Source of the DNA: Pseudomonadota bacterium
GTDB taxonomy: Bacteria > Pseudomonadota > Alphaproteobacteria > Rhizobiales > Hyphomicrobiaceae
Direction of reading: 5' to 3'
Assembly (NCBI GenBank): GCA_023428365.1
Contig: JAEYYQ010000604.1
Coordinates: 1 to 15,468 of the forward strand
DNA length: 15,468 nucleotides
Position 1 is the first letter of the stretch. Each line of letters begins with the position of its first letter. This document shows, one piece after another, positions 5,730-13,064 of the stretch. The position numbers and the translations under genes are program-made. The notes beneath the pieces were generated by a model, which saw only the letters and a program-made list of their open reading frames with translations, did not search any database and was not told where the DNA came from.

Positions 5730-7862
5730 TTATGACAGCGAGCGGAAGCGCAGCAGGCGCAAAGCATTGATGGTCACGAGCACCGTCGCTCCCGTATCTG
5801 CGAGAATCGCCATCCAGAGCGGCGTATAGCCGCCGAGTGTTGTCAGAAGGAACGCGCCCTTCAGCGCCAGCGCCAATGTCACGTTCTGCCAGATGTTGGC
5901 CAACGTCGCGCGAGACAGCGAAACCAACTCCGCCACGCCTGTCACACGGTTTTTCAGAAGAGCGGCGTCAGCTGTTTCCAGCGCGACGTCCGTGCCACCT
6001 CCCATCGCGACCCCTACGGAAGCAGCGGCCAGCGCCGGCGCATCGTTGATGCCGTCGCCCACCATCGCAATCGGTGCCTCAGCCTTGTATTCGGAAATTG
6101 CCTTCAGTTTTGCATCGGGAAGCAACTCCGCCCGCGCTTCCAGTCCAAGCGCGCCGCCGATAGCCGCAGCCGTGCGGCCATTATCGCCTGTCAGCATCAC
6201 CGGAGTAATACCCAGCGCGCGGAGCCGGGCGATGCCCTCATGCGCATCCTCGCGTGGCTGGTCGCGCAACGCGATCAATCCGATTGGCCGCTTGTTCTCG
6301 CTGACGACGACGACCGTTTTGCCCTCGTCTTCCAGTTCCACGATGCGCTGCGCAACGTCCGATGCCAGTTCCCCCTGCTCGGCAGCATGACGCGGAGAGC
6401 CAACCGAGACCAAGCCGGACTTGAGTCGGGTGGTCACGGCCTTTCCGGCGGTCGCAAGGCTTTCGCCAAACGATTGCGGAATATCGAGATGACGCTCCTT
6501 GGCCGCTGCCACGATGGCCACGCCAAGCGGATGACTTGAACTTTGCTCCGCTGCCGCCGCCTTCGCCAGAACCTCCTCATCCGTCGTGCCGATGGCAACC
6601 GTATCCGTAACCTGCGGACGCCCTACGGTCAGTGTGCCCGTCTTATCGAACGCCACTGTTTTCACCCGTCCCAGCGTCTCCAACGCGGCACCGCCTTTCA
6701 CCAGCAGTCCATGCCGGGCTCCGGCCGCGAGCCCGGATGCTATTGCGGCTGGCGTCGAGATGACGAGGGCGCAGGGACAAGCGATCAGAAGAACGGCAAG
6801 ACCGCGATAGACCCAGGTAAACCAGTCGGCGCCGAACAGCAGCGGCGGCACGACGATCACCAGCGCGGAGACCAGCATCGCCGCCGGCGTATACCAGCGG
6901 CTGAACCGGTCGATGAACCGCGCCGTCGGTGCCTTCGAGGACTGCGCCTCTTCGACCATGTAGACGATGCGCGAGATGGTGTTGTCAGCGGCTGTTCGCG
7001 TGATCTCGACCTGCAATTCGCCGTTGGTACTGATGCTGCCCGCAAAGACGTTCGCGCCTCTTGCCTTCAGAATAGGCACAGACTCGCCGGTCACCGGTGC
7101 TTCATCGACATCCGATTGGCCGCGGACGACGATCCCGTCCGAGGGGATCCGATCGCCCGGGCGAACCACCACGATATCGCCGATAGCAAGCACCTCGACC
7201 GGAACGTTTTCGACTTCGGCCGATCCTTCCTGCTGCCGGAAAGCCGTACGCGGCACCAGGTCGATAAGCGCTTTGATGCCGGCGCGTGCCTGTCCAGCCG
7301 CCACCCCTTCCAGAAGTTCGCCGACAGCAAACAGAAAGACGACGACCGCGGCTTCCTCGGCTTCACCAATTGCGACGGCGCCGACCGCCGCGACAGACAT
7401 CAGCGTCTCGATGGAAAACGGTGTACCGGCAAGCGCGCCAGCCAGTCCGCGCCGGGCAATCGGCACCAGTCCGATCAGTGCAGCGGCGATGTAGGCCACG
7501 TGCGACCACTGCGGCTCGACGTAGGAAATCAGGAACGCCAGCGCCAGCAGCGCGCCGGTGGCAATGACCAGTTGTCCTTTCCGAGTGCGCCACCACGGTC
7601 GGTCGCGCACATCGTCGTGATCATGAGTGGCTTCTGTAGACGCGACGGAACCGAGCGGCGCATATCCCAGCGCACGAATGCTCCCCTCCACGGCAGAGCG
7701 AGACGTACGATCTTCATCGAGCGTCAGCGACACCACGCCGCCGCTATAGTTGACGTCGACGTCCCCCACGCCAGGCAGGCGCTTTACAGCCGTCTCGATC
7801 TTGGCCGCGCACGAGGCACAATCCATGCCTTCCACGCGGATTTTCAGCATTTCCGCCGCCAT
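5730..7862 (-). CDS. Zn/Cd/Pb-translocating P1B-type ATPase (ZntA/CadA-like)
   Basis: A 710-residue inner-membrane pump that exports soft divalent metals using ATP. Order of parts: heavy-metal-associated domain 6-70 with GMDC15ASC18; a short His/Asp stretch HDHDD (80-84); transmembrane helices from about 97; actuator TGES (258-261); CPC (362-364) in the membrane; phosphorylation site D406KTGTLT; HP (444-445); TGDN (558-561); GDGINDAP (602-609). The final helix contains LADTGATVLVTINALRLLR-like sequence with D689, and K668 precedes it; both match the Zn/Cd/Pb group (ZntA) and not the copper group. Start: ATG 7862 has an excellent GAGGTGA ribosome site (7867-7873 on the other strand); the open frame extends to 7913 but would run into the operator. 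It is transcribed divergently from the MerR regulator, with a MerR-type promoter between them, and precedes dsbB-dsbA. Confidence 0.93.
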   Translation of the reverse strand: MAAEMLKIRVEGMDCASCAAKIETAVKRLPGVGDVDVNYSGGVVSLTLDEDRTSRSAVEGSIRALGYAPLGSVASTEATHDHDDVRDRPWWRTRKGQLVIATGALLALAFLISYVEPQWSHVAYIAAALIGLVPIARRGLAGALAGTPFSIETLMSVAAVGAVAIGEAEEAAVVVFLFAVGELLEGVAAGQARAGIKALIDLVPRTAFRQQEGSAEVENVPVEVLAIGDIVVVRPGDRIPSDGIVVRGQSDVDEAPVTGESVPILKARGANVFAGSISTNGELQVEITRTAADNTISRIVYMVEEAQSSKAPTARFIDRFSRWYTPAAMLVSALVIVVPPLLFGADWFTWVYRGLAVLLIACPCALVISTPAAIASGLAAGARHGLLVKGGAALETLGRVKTVAFDKTGTLTVGRPQVTDTVAIGTTDEEVLAKAAAAEQSSSHPLGVAIVAAAKERHLDIPQSFGESLATAGKAVTTRLKSGLVSVGSPRHAAEQGELASDVAQRIVELEDEGKTVVVVSENKRPIGLIALRDQPREDAHEGIARLRALGITPVMLTGDNGRTAAAIGGALGLEARAELLPDAKLKAISEYKAEAPIAMVGDGINDAPALAAASVGVAMGGGTDVALETADAALLKNRVTGVAELVSLSRATLANIWQNVTLALALKGAFLLTTLGGYTPLWMAILADTGATVLVTINALRLLRFRSLS

Positions 7863-7871
7863 AGTGTCACC

Positions 7872-7900
7872 TCGACGAATCCGATGTGACCCCCTACATG
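7872..7900 (+). promoter_or_regulatory. Possible promoter of the MerR regulator
   Basis: TCGACG (7872-7877) and TACATG (7895-7900) are spaced 17 bp and could be -35 and -10 for the regulator; the predicted start near 7907 would fall inside the operator, so bound regulator would block its own gene. The -10 is the reverse complement of the ATPase -10. Both hexamers match consensus poorly. Confidence 0.35.
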
Positions 7901-7925
7901 GACCCTGTAGCAACTACAGGGTCAA
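7895..7925 (-). promoter_or_regulatory. MerR-type promoter of the metal ATPase
   Basis: On the minus strand a -35 TTGACC (7920-7925) and a weak -10 CATGTA (7895-7900) are separated by 19 bp, the over-long spacer typical of promoters that MerR-family proteins activate by twisting DNA. The spacer contains the perfect dyad described separately. The predicted leader is short (about 25 nt) and includes the GAGGTGA ribosome site of the ATPase. Confidence 0.75.
7901..7923. promoter_or_regulatory. MerR-family operator, perfect 10-3-10 dyad
   Basis: GACCCTGTAG (7901-7910) and CTACAGGGTC (7914-7923) are exact reverse complements around CAA. The ACCCT...AGGGT pattern is that of ZntR/PbrR/CadR-type operators. 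The right arm also contains AGGG (7918-7921), the probable ribosome site of the regulator gene that starts at 7929, so operator and translation signal overlap. Confidence 0.85.
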
Positions 7926-7928
7926 GAC

Positions 7929-8330
7929 ATGAAGGACGGGAATTTTGCCATCGGCGAACTCGGCAAGCTGACCGGCACGAAAGTCGAGACCATCCGGTAT
8001 TACGAGCGGATTGGCCTTCTCGCCGCACCACACCGAACGTCAGGCAATTATCGGGCGTACGGCTCGCAGCACTTGAACCGGCTGAGCTTCATCCGGCGAT
8101 CGCGCGATCTGGGGTTCTCGCTCGATCAGGTGCGTGCCCTGCTCAATCTATCGGATGAGCGCGATCGCTCCTGCGAGGCCGTCGATGAGATCGCAAAAGA
8201 GCATCTGGCCGAGGTGGATCGCAAGATCGCCGACCTCAAGGCGCTGCGACGTGAGTTGGCGGCCATGACGAATGACTGTCACGCCGGCACCGTTGCCGAA
8301 TGCCGGATCATCGAGGCGCTGTCACCCTGA
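7929..8330 (+). CDS. MerR-family divalent-metal-responsive regulator
   Basis: A 133-residue DNA-binding dimer. The winged helix-turn-helix is at the N-terminus (FAIGELGKLTGTKVETIRYYERIGLL), followed by SGNYRAYG and RSRDLGFSLDQVRALL, a long dimerisation helix (about 80-112), and a metal loop C117-HAGTVAE-C125 with C82 at the start of the dimer helix. C82 aligns with Cys79 of ZntR (a +2 ion sensor), where copper sensors such as CueR have Ser. The Cys82-Cys117 spacing also equals that of MerR, but the C-x7-C loop is one residue shorter than the C-x8-C of MerR. A Zn, Cd or Pb sensor is therefore most likely, in keeping with the divergent ATPase. ATG 7929 has AGGG 7 nt upstream. It should activate the ATPase on metal binding and probably represses itself. 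The stop lies 4 bp from the convergent TPR gene. Confidence 0.9.
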   Translation: MKDGNFAIGELGKLTGTKVETIRYYERIGLLAAPHRTSGNYRAYGSQHLNRLSFIRRSRDLGFSLDQVRALLNLSDERDRSCEAVDEIAKEHLAEVDRKIADLKALRRELAAMTNDCHAGTVAECRIIEALSP

Positions 8331-8334
8331 GCGA

Positions 8335-9588
8335 TCAGTGATGATGACGCGAGATTTGCGCGACATCTGCGCGGCTGGCTCTCAGACCGGCAAGACGGAG
8401 AGCATCGTCGATCAGGTCGCGCTGCGCACGGCTGCCTCCGATACGCTCGTGCGTTGCGACGACCGGAATAAGTGCATCAACCGCACTATTCCAATCACCC
8501 CGGCCGAACGCAGAAAATCCACGACCAAGGGCAGCGACAAGATCGCCTGCCGGCCCTGCGGCATTCTCGATGAGCGCGTTCACCGCATCATCGTTGCCCG
8601 CCATTGCGTGGCAAAGAGCCGTGTGTACGTCCGCGAACGCCAATCCCGGCTTGGGATATGACGTGCTCGCGAAATCGGCAAGCTGGGCCCAACGCTTCAC
8701 ATCACGTGTGCCGCCGAGCAGTTCTGCCCGAAACATGAATGATGCCGCATCGGTCAGTACATTGAGCGGCGGCCCCCAGGCACCTACGCCATCGGGAGAT
8801 AATGGCTGCACGAGGCTCTCATAGGCCTTCCACGCTGCCGCCTCGTCACCGAGTTCCAGATGCCAGAGGGCTATGTGCCAGCCAAGGTGGCAGTGCATGT
8901 ACCCGGCGCGGTCGTAATTCGCAAACCACTCCCGAAGCCACGCAAGCCCCGGTGCCGCCTCGCCTGCCTCATAATGGACGTGAGCCCGAATGTGCGCACC
9001 GTTGGCATTGTACGGATTGAGTTGGAGCGCACGCTCGACGTTCGCGCGGGCGGCATCGATCTGTCCGCGCTCGACTTGCGCGAAGGCGAGAGAAGCCAGA
9101 AACCACCAATCATCATCCAAAGCCGATCGGTAGCGCGACAGAAAATCGAGCACAGCCTGTTCGCGCCCGCTTTGCCCCGAGAAACCGAACAACCCGAAGA
9201 CTCCGGCGGTCGGCGCCAGCACCATGACATCGCGCGGATAGTCCGCAAGATGGGTTTCAATGGCAACCAAAGCCCCTTGGCGATCGCCGACAACCACGCG
9301 CTCCAACGCACGCACGTGTCCTCGCTCGCGCGGTGTTGCCACGGAGGCAAGGTCCACTGCGCGCTGAGCTGACTGCCGCGCATCGACGCCGCGACCGAGC
9401 GTCTGTTCCATACGCGCGCGGGTGATATGCGGAAGGGCAAATGTCGGGTCGGCCGCAACTGCGCGGTCGAGGGCCTCCCCAATACCAGGCTGCCCCCCGA
9501 GCAGCCGCCGCACAGCCTCGGAATAGGCATCACGCGCAGCGGTATCGCTCGTTGAAACCGGAAGATCGTAAGCGTCGCGCAGCGTCAT
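8335..9588 (-). CDS. TTC38-like tetratricopeptide repeat protein
   Basis: A 417-residue, all-helical protein with no signal peptide. TPR-like repeats run through most of it (clear at 20-60, 160-195 with ALQLNPYNANGAH, and 320-400). Two blocks mark the TTC38 family: MHCHLGWHIALWHLELGD (231-248) with five His, and GGSRAQRDLIDDALRLAGL near the C-terminus. The His-rich block is striking for a scaffold and may bind metal or ligand; this is inference. No function is established for bacterial TTC38-like proteins that I know of. Start: ATG 9588 has GGAGA 7 nt upstream, inside the last codons of the amidohydrolase; the frame could begin at TTG 9606, but that codon has no ribosome site. It follows the amidohydrolase by 2 bp and is the last gene of the ABC/hydrolase cluster. 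The natural C-terminus is SRHHH. Confidence 0.82.
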   Translation of the reverse strand: MTLRDAYDLPVSTSDTAARDAYSEAVRRLLGGQPGIGEALDRAVAADPTFALPHITRARMEQTLGRGVDARQSAQRAVDLASVATPRERGHVRALERVVVGDRQGALVAIETHLADYPRDVMVLAPTAGVFGLFGFSGQSGREQAVLDFLSRYRSALDDDWWFLASLAFAQVERGQIDAARANVERALQLNPYNANGAHIRAHVHYEAGEAAPGLAWLREWFANYDRAGYMHCHLGWHIALWHLELGDEAAAWKAYESLVQPLSPDGVGAWGPPLNVLTDAASFMFRAELLGGTRDVKRWAQLADFASTSYPKPGLAFADVHTALCHAMAGNDDAVNALIENAAGPAGDLVAALGRGFSAFGRGDWNSAVDALIPVVATHERIGGSRAQRDLIDDALRLAGLRASRADVAQISRHHH

Positions 9589-9590
9589 GT

Positions 9591-11282
9591 TTAAGTCTCC
9601 GCGCAATCCAGACCGTAAACTTCCCTGCCTCCGACAAACGTCCTCTCGACGTTGATATCCCGTATTGCATCAAGTTCGCACGTCAGCGGATCCTGGTCGA
9701 GTACCACGAAATCAGCGGCCATACCGGGAACAAGCGGACCGCGTGCTTTCTCATCCCACGTCAAATAGTGTCCGGCGATTGTCGCCAACTTGAGTGCCTC
9801 GATCCGCGACAGACCGCTTTCTCCGAGCTGCTGCTTGCCGTCATTGTCCCAACGCGCGAGCGCCTCCCATAGTGCGAACAACATCGAGTGCGGAACGCCA
9901 TCGGTCGACAGCGCAACGGGAATGCCTGCATCGAGCAACGCGCGGATCGGCGTGCCGCGAGCACCCAACGCCTGCAGATTGAAGCGATCCGAAGCCATGT
10001 ACATGAAGGTCGGCGTGACAGTCGCAACCAGCCCGAGGGCCTTCATACGGCGAAGTTGTTCCGGTGTGGCCTCGGTGACATGAACGGCGACCCAGCGACG
10101 ATCGCGTATCGGAACCTGGGCATCGATCTCCTCGAAAGCCGCGAGTACACGGTCCAGCTCATAGCAGACGAGTGTGCAGACGCGGATGCCTCGCTTGGCA
10201 GCTTCGAGCCCAAGCGCGACAAGCCGATCATGCGGGAGGGACTGATAGAAGTGCCCCGCCCACTGCTCGTAAGGATAGCCCTGAGCAATGATCCGGGCCG
10301 AACACGGATCGGCGACATCGAGACAAAGGCCCTCCTCACGCAGGAGGCCGGCCGCACCGAGATCCGAGCCTTGCCCCGAAATGCGCGATCCCCAATGATC
10401 CAGCATCTCGCGCACCTTTCCGTCGCCAAATGCGGCGGTCGGCAGCGACAATGGAAGCTGCATTCGGACGGTCAGCTCTCCCTCCGATTCAAGGCGACGA
10501 TAAGCGTCCATAAGCTGAGGCGTCACGCCATGCCCCTCGAATGCAGCGGTCACGCCGACCGCACTCGTGGCGTGAACCGCGTAGCGCAATCCGGCGTGCC
10601 GATCCTCATAGGTGAAGCGCGGCACACACGACATCAGAGTATATTCGAGGATGGGCGCGCGATTGCGTTCCAGAAAGACGCCTGTTGGCTCCCCGTCAGC
10701 ATCCTTTACAATCTCGACTTTGTACGGCGCGACAGTCTCGCGGGTCACGCCGGCGCGCTCAAGCGCCAGACTATTGGCAACCGACGGCAACGGCAGCCGT
10801 GTCCACCACCCCCACGGTGAACGGATGTAAACCGGATTATTCGGCGCGGCACGATCAAGATCATGCCGATCCGGAAAGCGCTGCTCTGCAAGTTGCGATG
10901 GCTCAGAGACATAGTCCTCGGGCGGCGCACCCATCGGCGCGCACACGATCCACTCACCCGGCTGCGATTGATGCGCAGCAGCACGGACGGCATCACAAAT
11001 CTCAGCGACGGATCGGCAGTGAGCGATTTGAACGCCGCAGCAGTCCCTCAGTCCCATCCGGTCGAGATGCGGGTGGGAGTCGTAGAAGCCCGGAACGACG
11101 GTCCGCCCCGCGAGATCGATCACGCGTGTCTGGGGCGTCTGCAACGGCAGGATATCCGCATCTCGTCCCGCTGCCAGAATGAGCCCATCGCTAACCGCAA
11201 TCGCTTCCACAGTTCCCGTGGTTTCATCCAGCGTATGAATGAGCCCGCGATGGAGGATCAGTGTCGGACGGCTGGCCTGCAT
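9591..11282 (-). CDS. Amidohydrolase_3 family metal-dependent hydrolase (YtcJ/AepA-like)
   Basis: A 563-residue predicted cytoplasmic hydrolase of the amidohydrolase superfamily, whose members cleave amides or related bonds with one or two metals. A composite beta domain at both ends (LILHRGLIHTLDE...VIDLAGRTVVPGFYDSH and LVPGMAADFVVLDQDP) frames the barrel. First metal motif: H70-P-H72. Other likely ligands are H401 (VAVHVTE) and D461 (STDGVPHS). The segment where relatives have HAxGD reads CTLVCYE (369-375), and the usual Lys before ADG is Leu or Cys (LCLDVADP, 319-326), so two conventional ligands seem absent. Start: ATG 11282 has GGAG 4 nt upstream; GTG 11300 would add six residues. The gene follows the PotC-like permease after 85 bp and is followed by the TPR gene after 2 bp, which suggests that it processes the imported compound. 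The substrate is unknown. Confidence 0.87.
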   Translation of the reverse strand: MQASRPTLILHRGLIHTLDETTGTVEAIAVSDGLILAAGRDADILPLQTPQTRVIDLAGRTVVPGFYDSHPHLDRMGLRDCCGVQIAHCRSVAEICDAVRAAAHQSQPGEWIVCAPMGAPPEDYVSEPSQLAEQRFPDRHDLDRAAPNNPVYIRSPWGWWTRLPLPSVANSLALERAGVTRETVAPYKVEIVKDADGEPTGVFLERNRAPILEYTLMSCVPRFTYEDRHAGLRYAVHATSAVGVTAAFEGHGVTPQLMDAYRRLESEGELTVRMQLPLSLPTAAFGDGKVREMLDHWGSRISGQGSDLGAAGLLREEGLCLDVADPCSARIIAQGYPYEQWAGHFYQSLPHDRLVALGLEAAKRGIRVCTLVCYELDRVLAAFEEIDAQVPIRDRRWVAVHVTEATPEQLRRMKALGLVATVTPTFMYMASDRFNLQALGARGTPIRALLDAGIPVALSTDGVPHSMLFALWEALARWDNDGKQQLGESGLSRIEALKLATIAGHYLTWDEKARGPLVPGMAADFVVLDQDPLTCELDAIRDINVERTFVGGREVYGLDCAET

Positions 11283-11367
11283 ATCACTCCGGACCACCAC
11301 GAACCTACATGAGGGACTTCAGCACAGCCTCACAGAACTAACCGTCAGGCCGTGTGCTGGATGGATA

Positions 11368-12156
11368 CTACCGCTGTACGATACGCGCGATGCCGATCAT
11401 GCGCTCGATGACCAGCACGAGCAGCACGATGAGCCCGACCTGGACAGCAGACGCAGCCGCGATGACGAGTTGACTGCCCTCGAATTGAAGTCGGCTGAAA
11501 ATCTCGATGGGCAATGTGGTCATACCCGGACCGGTCAGAAAGAGCGACGTGTTCAATTCACCAAATGATACGACGAAACCGAAAAGCCAACCCGCCAGAA
11601 CACCGGGCCAGATATTCGGCAGCGTGACGAGAAAAAATGTGCGCAATGGACTGGCGCCCAGACTTTGACCGGCCTCTTCGAGCACGGGATCAAAGCTCTG
11701 CAGAGCCGCGAGCGCCGATCGGAATGCATACGGCATAACAACCACCGTGTGTGCCACGGAAAGCCCCGTGAGCACGCCCACGCCTAGCATTTTGAAATAG
11801 ATCAGCAGTGCCAGTCCGAGAATGATGGTCGGAAACACCAGCGGCGCCATAAATAGAAGCTGAAGCGTGTTTGCCAGACCACCCTTTCGACGGGATACGT
11901 AGAGCGCCGCCATAACGCCGAGGGCCGTGGCGGATGTCGCAGCCGTCAGCGCCAGCACGATGCTGAGCCTGAAGGCTTGCATCAAAGCATCGTTGGTAAA
12001 GAACTCGCGAAACCAGCGGAAAGAAAATCCCGGCGGAGGAAAAAGGAAAAAATCGCCCGAGCTGAATGCCACGCCGACGACCACGAGGATCGGCATGATG
12101 ATCAGGCAAAGAGCAACCGTGATCGCCAGCAGGGGGATGGAAGACGAACGGATCAT
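11368..12156 (-). CDS. ABC transporter permease, PotC-like
   Basis: A 262-residue inner-membrane subunit of a type I ABC importer (spermidine/putrescine-like family). Six hydrophobic segments are visible (about 8-30, 63-85, 98-120, 130-147, 185-207, 230-252). The EAA loop that docks on the ATPase is EEAGQSLGASPLRTFFLVTLPNIWPG (split at residues 160-184). SFGELNTSLFLTGPGMTTLP (197-216) corresponds to the PotC signature region. Start: ATG 12156 overlaps the upstream permease stop (ATGA) and has a purine-rich GAGGGGGAAAGG site; the open frame continues to 12264, but that part lies antisense-like within the other permease frame and is Arg/Pro-rich. Partner of the PotB-like permease and PotA-like ATPase. 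The sequence does not tell the substrate. Confidence 0.9.
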   Translation of the reverse strand: MIRSSSIPLLAITVALCLIIMPILVVVGVAFSSGDFFLFPPPGFSFRWFREFFTNDALMQAFRLSIVLALTAATSATALGVMAALYVSRRKGGLANTLQLLFMAPLVFPTIILGLALLIYFKMLGVGVLTGLSVAHTVVVMPYAFRSALAALQSFDPVLEEAGQSLGASPLRTFFLVTLPNIWPGVLAGWLFGFVVSFGELNTSLFLTGPGMTTLPIEIFSRLQFEGSQLVIAAASAVQVGLIVLLVLVIERMIGIARIVQR

Positions 12157-13064
12157 GCGCCTTTCCCCCTCACGCGTTGCGGTCGAAGAACGAGTTGGAT
12201 GAGCAGCGCTCCGGCGAGTGCCAGGGCGAGCAGGATGAAGGCGAGGGCAGCCGCTTTCGGCCACTGAAAGGCAACGACGGAGTCGTAAATCAAGCTGACC
12301 AGCAATTTATAGCGCGGCCCACCGAGCAACGCGATGGTGACGTAAGCCGACAGCATCAGAAAAAATGAAAGCATCAGGCCGGCAGCGACACCGGGGCTGG
12401 ACAGTGGCCACGTGACGTGAATGAACGTCCGAAATGGGCTGGCCCCCAGAGAGTGCGCCGCTTCCCCGTAGACCTTATCGATCTGCACCAGCGTGTTGGC
12501 GATCGAAATAATCACATAAGGCAGCAGCACCGTCAGCAGGCCGAGCGCAATCGCCTCGATCCCATACATGAGGGAAAGCGGCCGCTCGATCATTCCCAGT
12601 TCTTGCAAAGATCCATTCACAATGCCGCGTCGGCCCAAGATGGCAACCCAGCCGTAGGCCCGCACAACGTTGGACACCATCAACGGCAGCATGAGCACCA
12701 TGAGCATCATCAAGCGCCCGCGTGGCGTCAGGCGCGCGATAAACAACGCTGCCGGATAGCCAATCAGAATGCTGAATCCGACAACGACGGCGGACACCAA
12801 TATCGTCCGCATAATAATGAGATGATAAAAGCTGTCGGACAGTACGCTGGTATAGTTGGACAACGTCAGTGTCGAACCAAACAGTTCCGACTGCGATGGC
12901 TCGAGAAACGACGCGTAGAACAGATGCGTGAGCGGGATCACGAAGAAAAATAGAATGAGCGCCAGCGGCGGTACGAGTAACGCAACCGCCACCGAGCGCA
13001 ACGTCAATGCCACCGGTCCCCGTGTGGCTCGGACCGCTTTAACCGACAACGACAAGGCTCTCAT
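12153..13064 (-). CDS. ABC transporter permease, PotB-like
   Basis: A 303-residue inner-membrane permease. A first helix at about 25-48 (LLVPPLALILFFFVIPLTHLFY) is followed by a periplasmic loop with the LTLSNYTSVLSD block typical of PotB, then five more helices. The EAA loop is GEAAHSLGASPFRTFIHVTWPLSSPG (split at residues 200-224), closely similar to that of the second permease. The region VVRAYGWVAILGRRGIVN (133-150) is characteristic of the spermidine/putrescine and related importers. Start: ATG 13064 overlaps the ATPase stop (13039) by 26 bp and its ribosome site is weak; a GTG about 17 codons later is an alternative, and the open frame goes up to 13199 inside the ATPase gene. The stop overlaps the PotC-like start (ATGA), so the two permeases are coupled. 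Confidence 0.88.
   Translation of the reverse strand: MRALSLSVKAVRATRGPVALTLRSVAVALLVPPLALILFFFVIPLTHLFYASFLEPSQSELFGSTLTLSNYTSVLSDSFYHLIIMRTILVSAVVVGFSILIGYPAALFIARLTPRGRLMMLMVLMLPLMVSNVVRAYGWVAILGRRGIVNGSLQELGMIERPLSLMYGIEAIALGLLTVLLPYVIISIANTLVQIDKVYGEAAHSLGASPFRTFIHVTWPLSSPGVAAGLMLSFFLMLSAYVTIALLGGPRYKLLVSLIYDSVVAFQWPKAAALAFILLALALAGALLIQLVLRPQRVRGKGA

Noticed and set aside
6543..7889. 448-codon open frame on the plus strand
   Set aside because: It lies wholly antisense to the metal ATPase, is rich in Arg, His and Asp in the way of a reversed GC-rich gene, and has no recognisable domain.
7863..7913. Longer start for the metal ATPase at 7913
   Set aside because: It would place the start inside the MerR operator; ATG 7862 has a strong ribosome site and gives the usual beginning of the metal-binding domain.
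8400..8420. C-terminal HHH of the TPR protein as a possible tag
   Set aside because: Only three His, in a natural context at the end of a native gene; there is no sign of vector sequence.
9589..9606. TTG start at 9606 for the TPR protein
   Set aside because: No ribosome site precedes it, whereas ATG 9588 has GGAGA at the right distance.
9888..10820. 310-codon open frame on the plus strand
   Set aside because: Antisense to the amidohydrolase, whose motifs and composition are those of a real protein; this frame shows none.
11283..11367. Hairpin CAGCAC/GTGCTG between the PotC-like permease and the amidohydrolase as a terminator
   Set aside because: Only 6 bp of stem around a 28-nt loop and no T-run, so it is unlikely to end transcription.
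12417..12953. 178-codon open frame on the plus strand
   Set aside because: Antisense shadow of the PotB-like permease; the Gln/His/Arg-rich translation is what reversed membrane-protein codons give.
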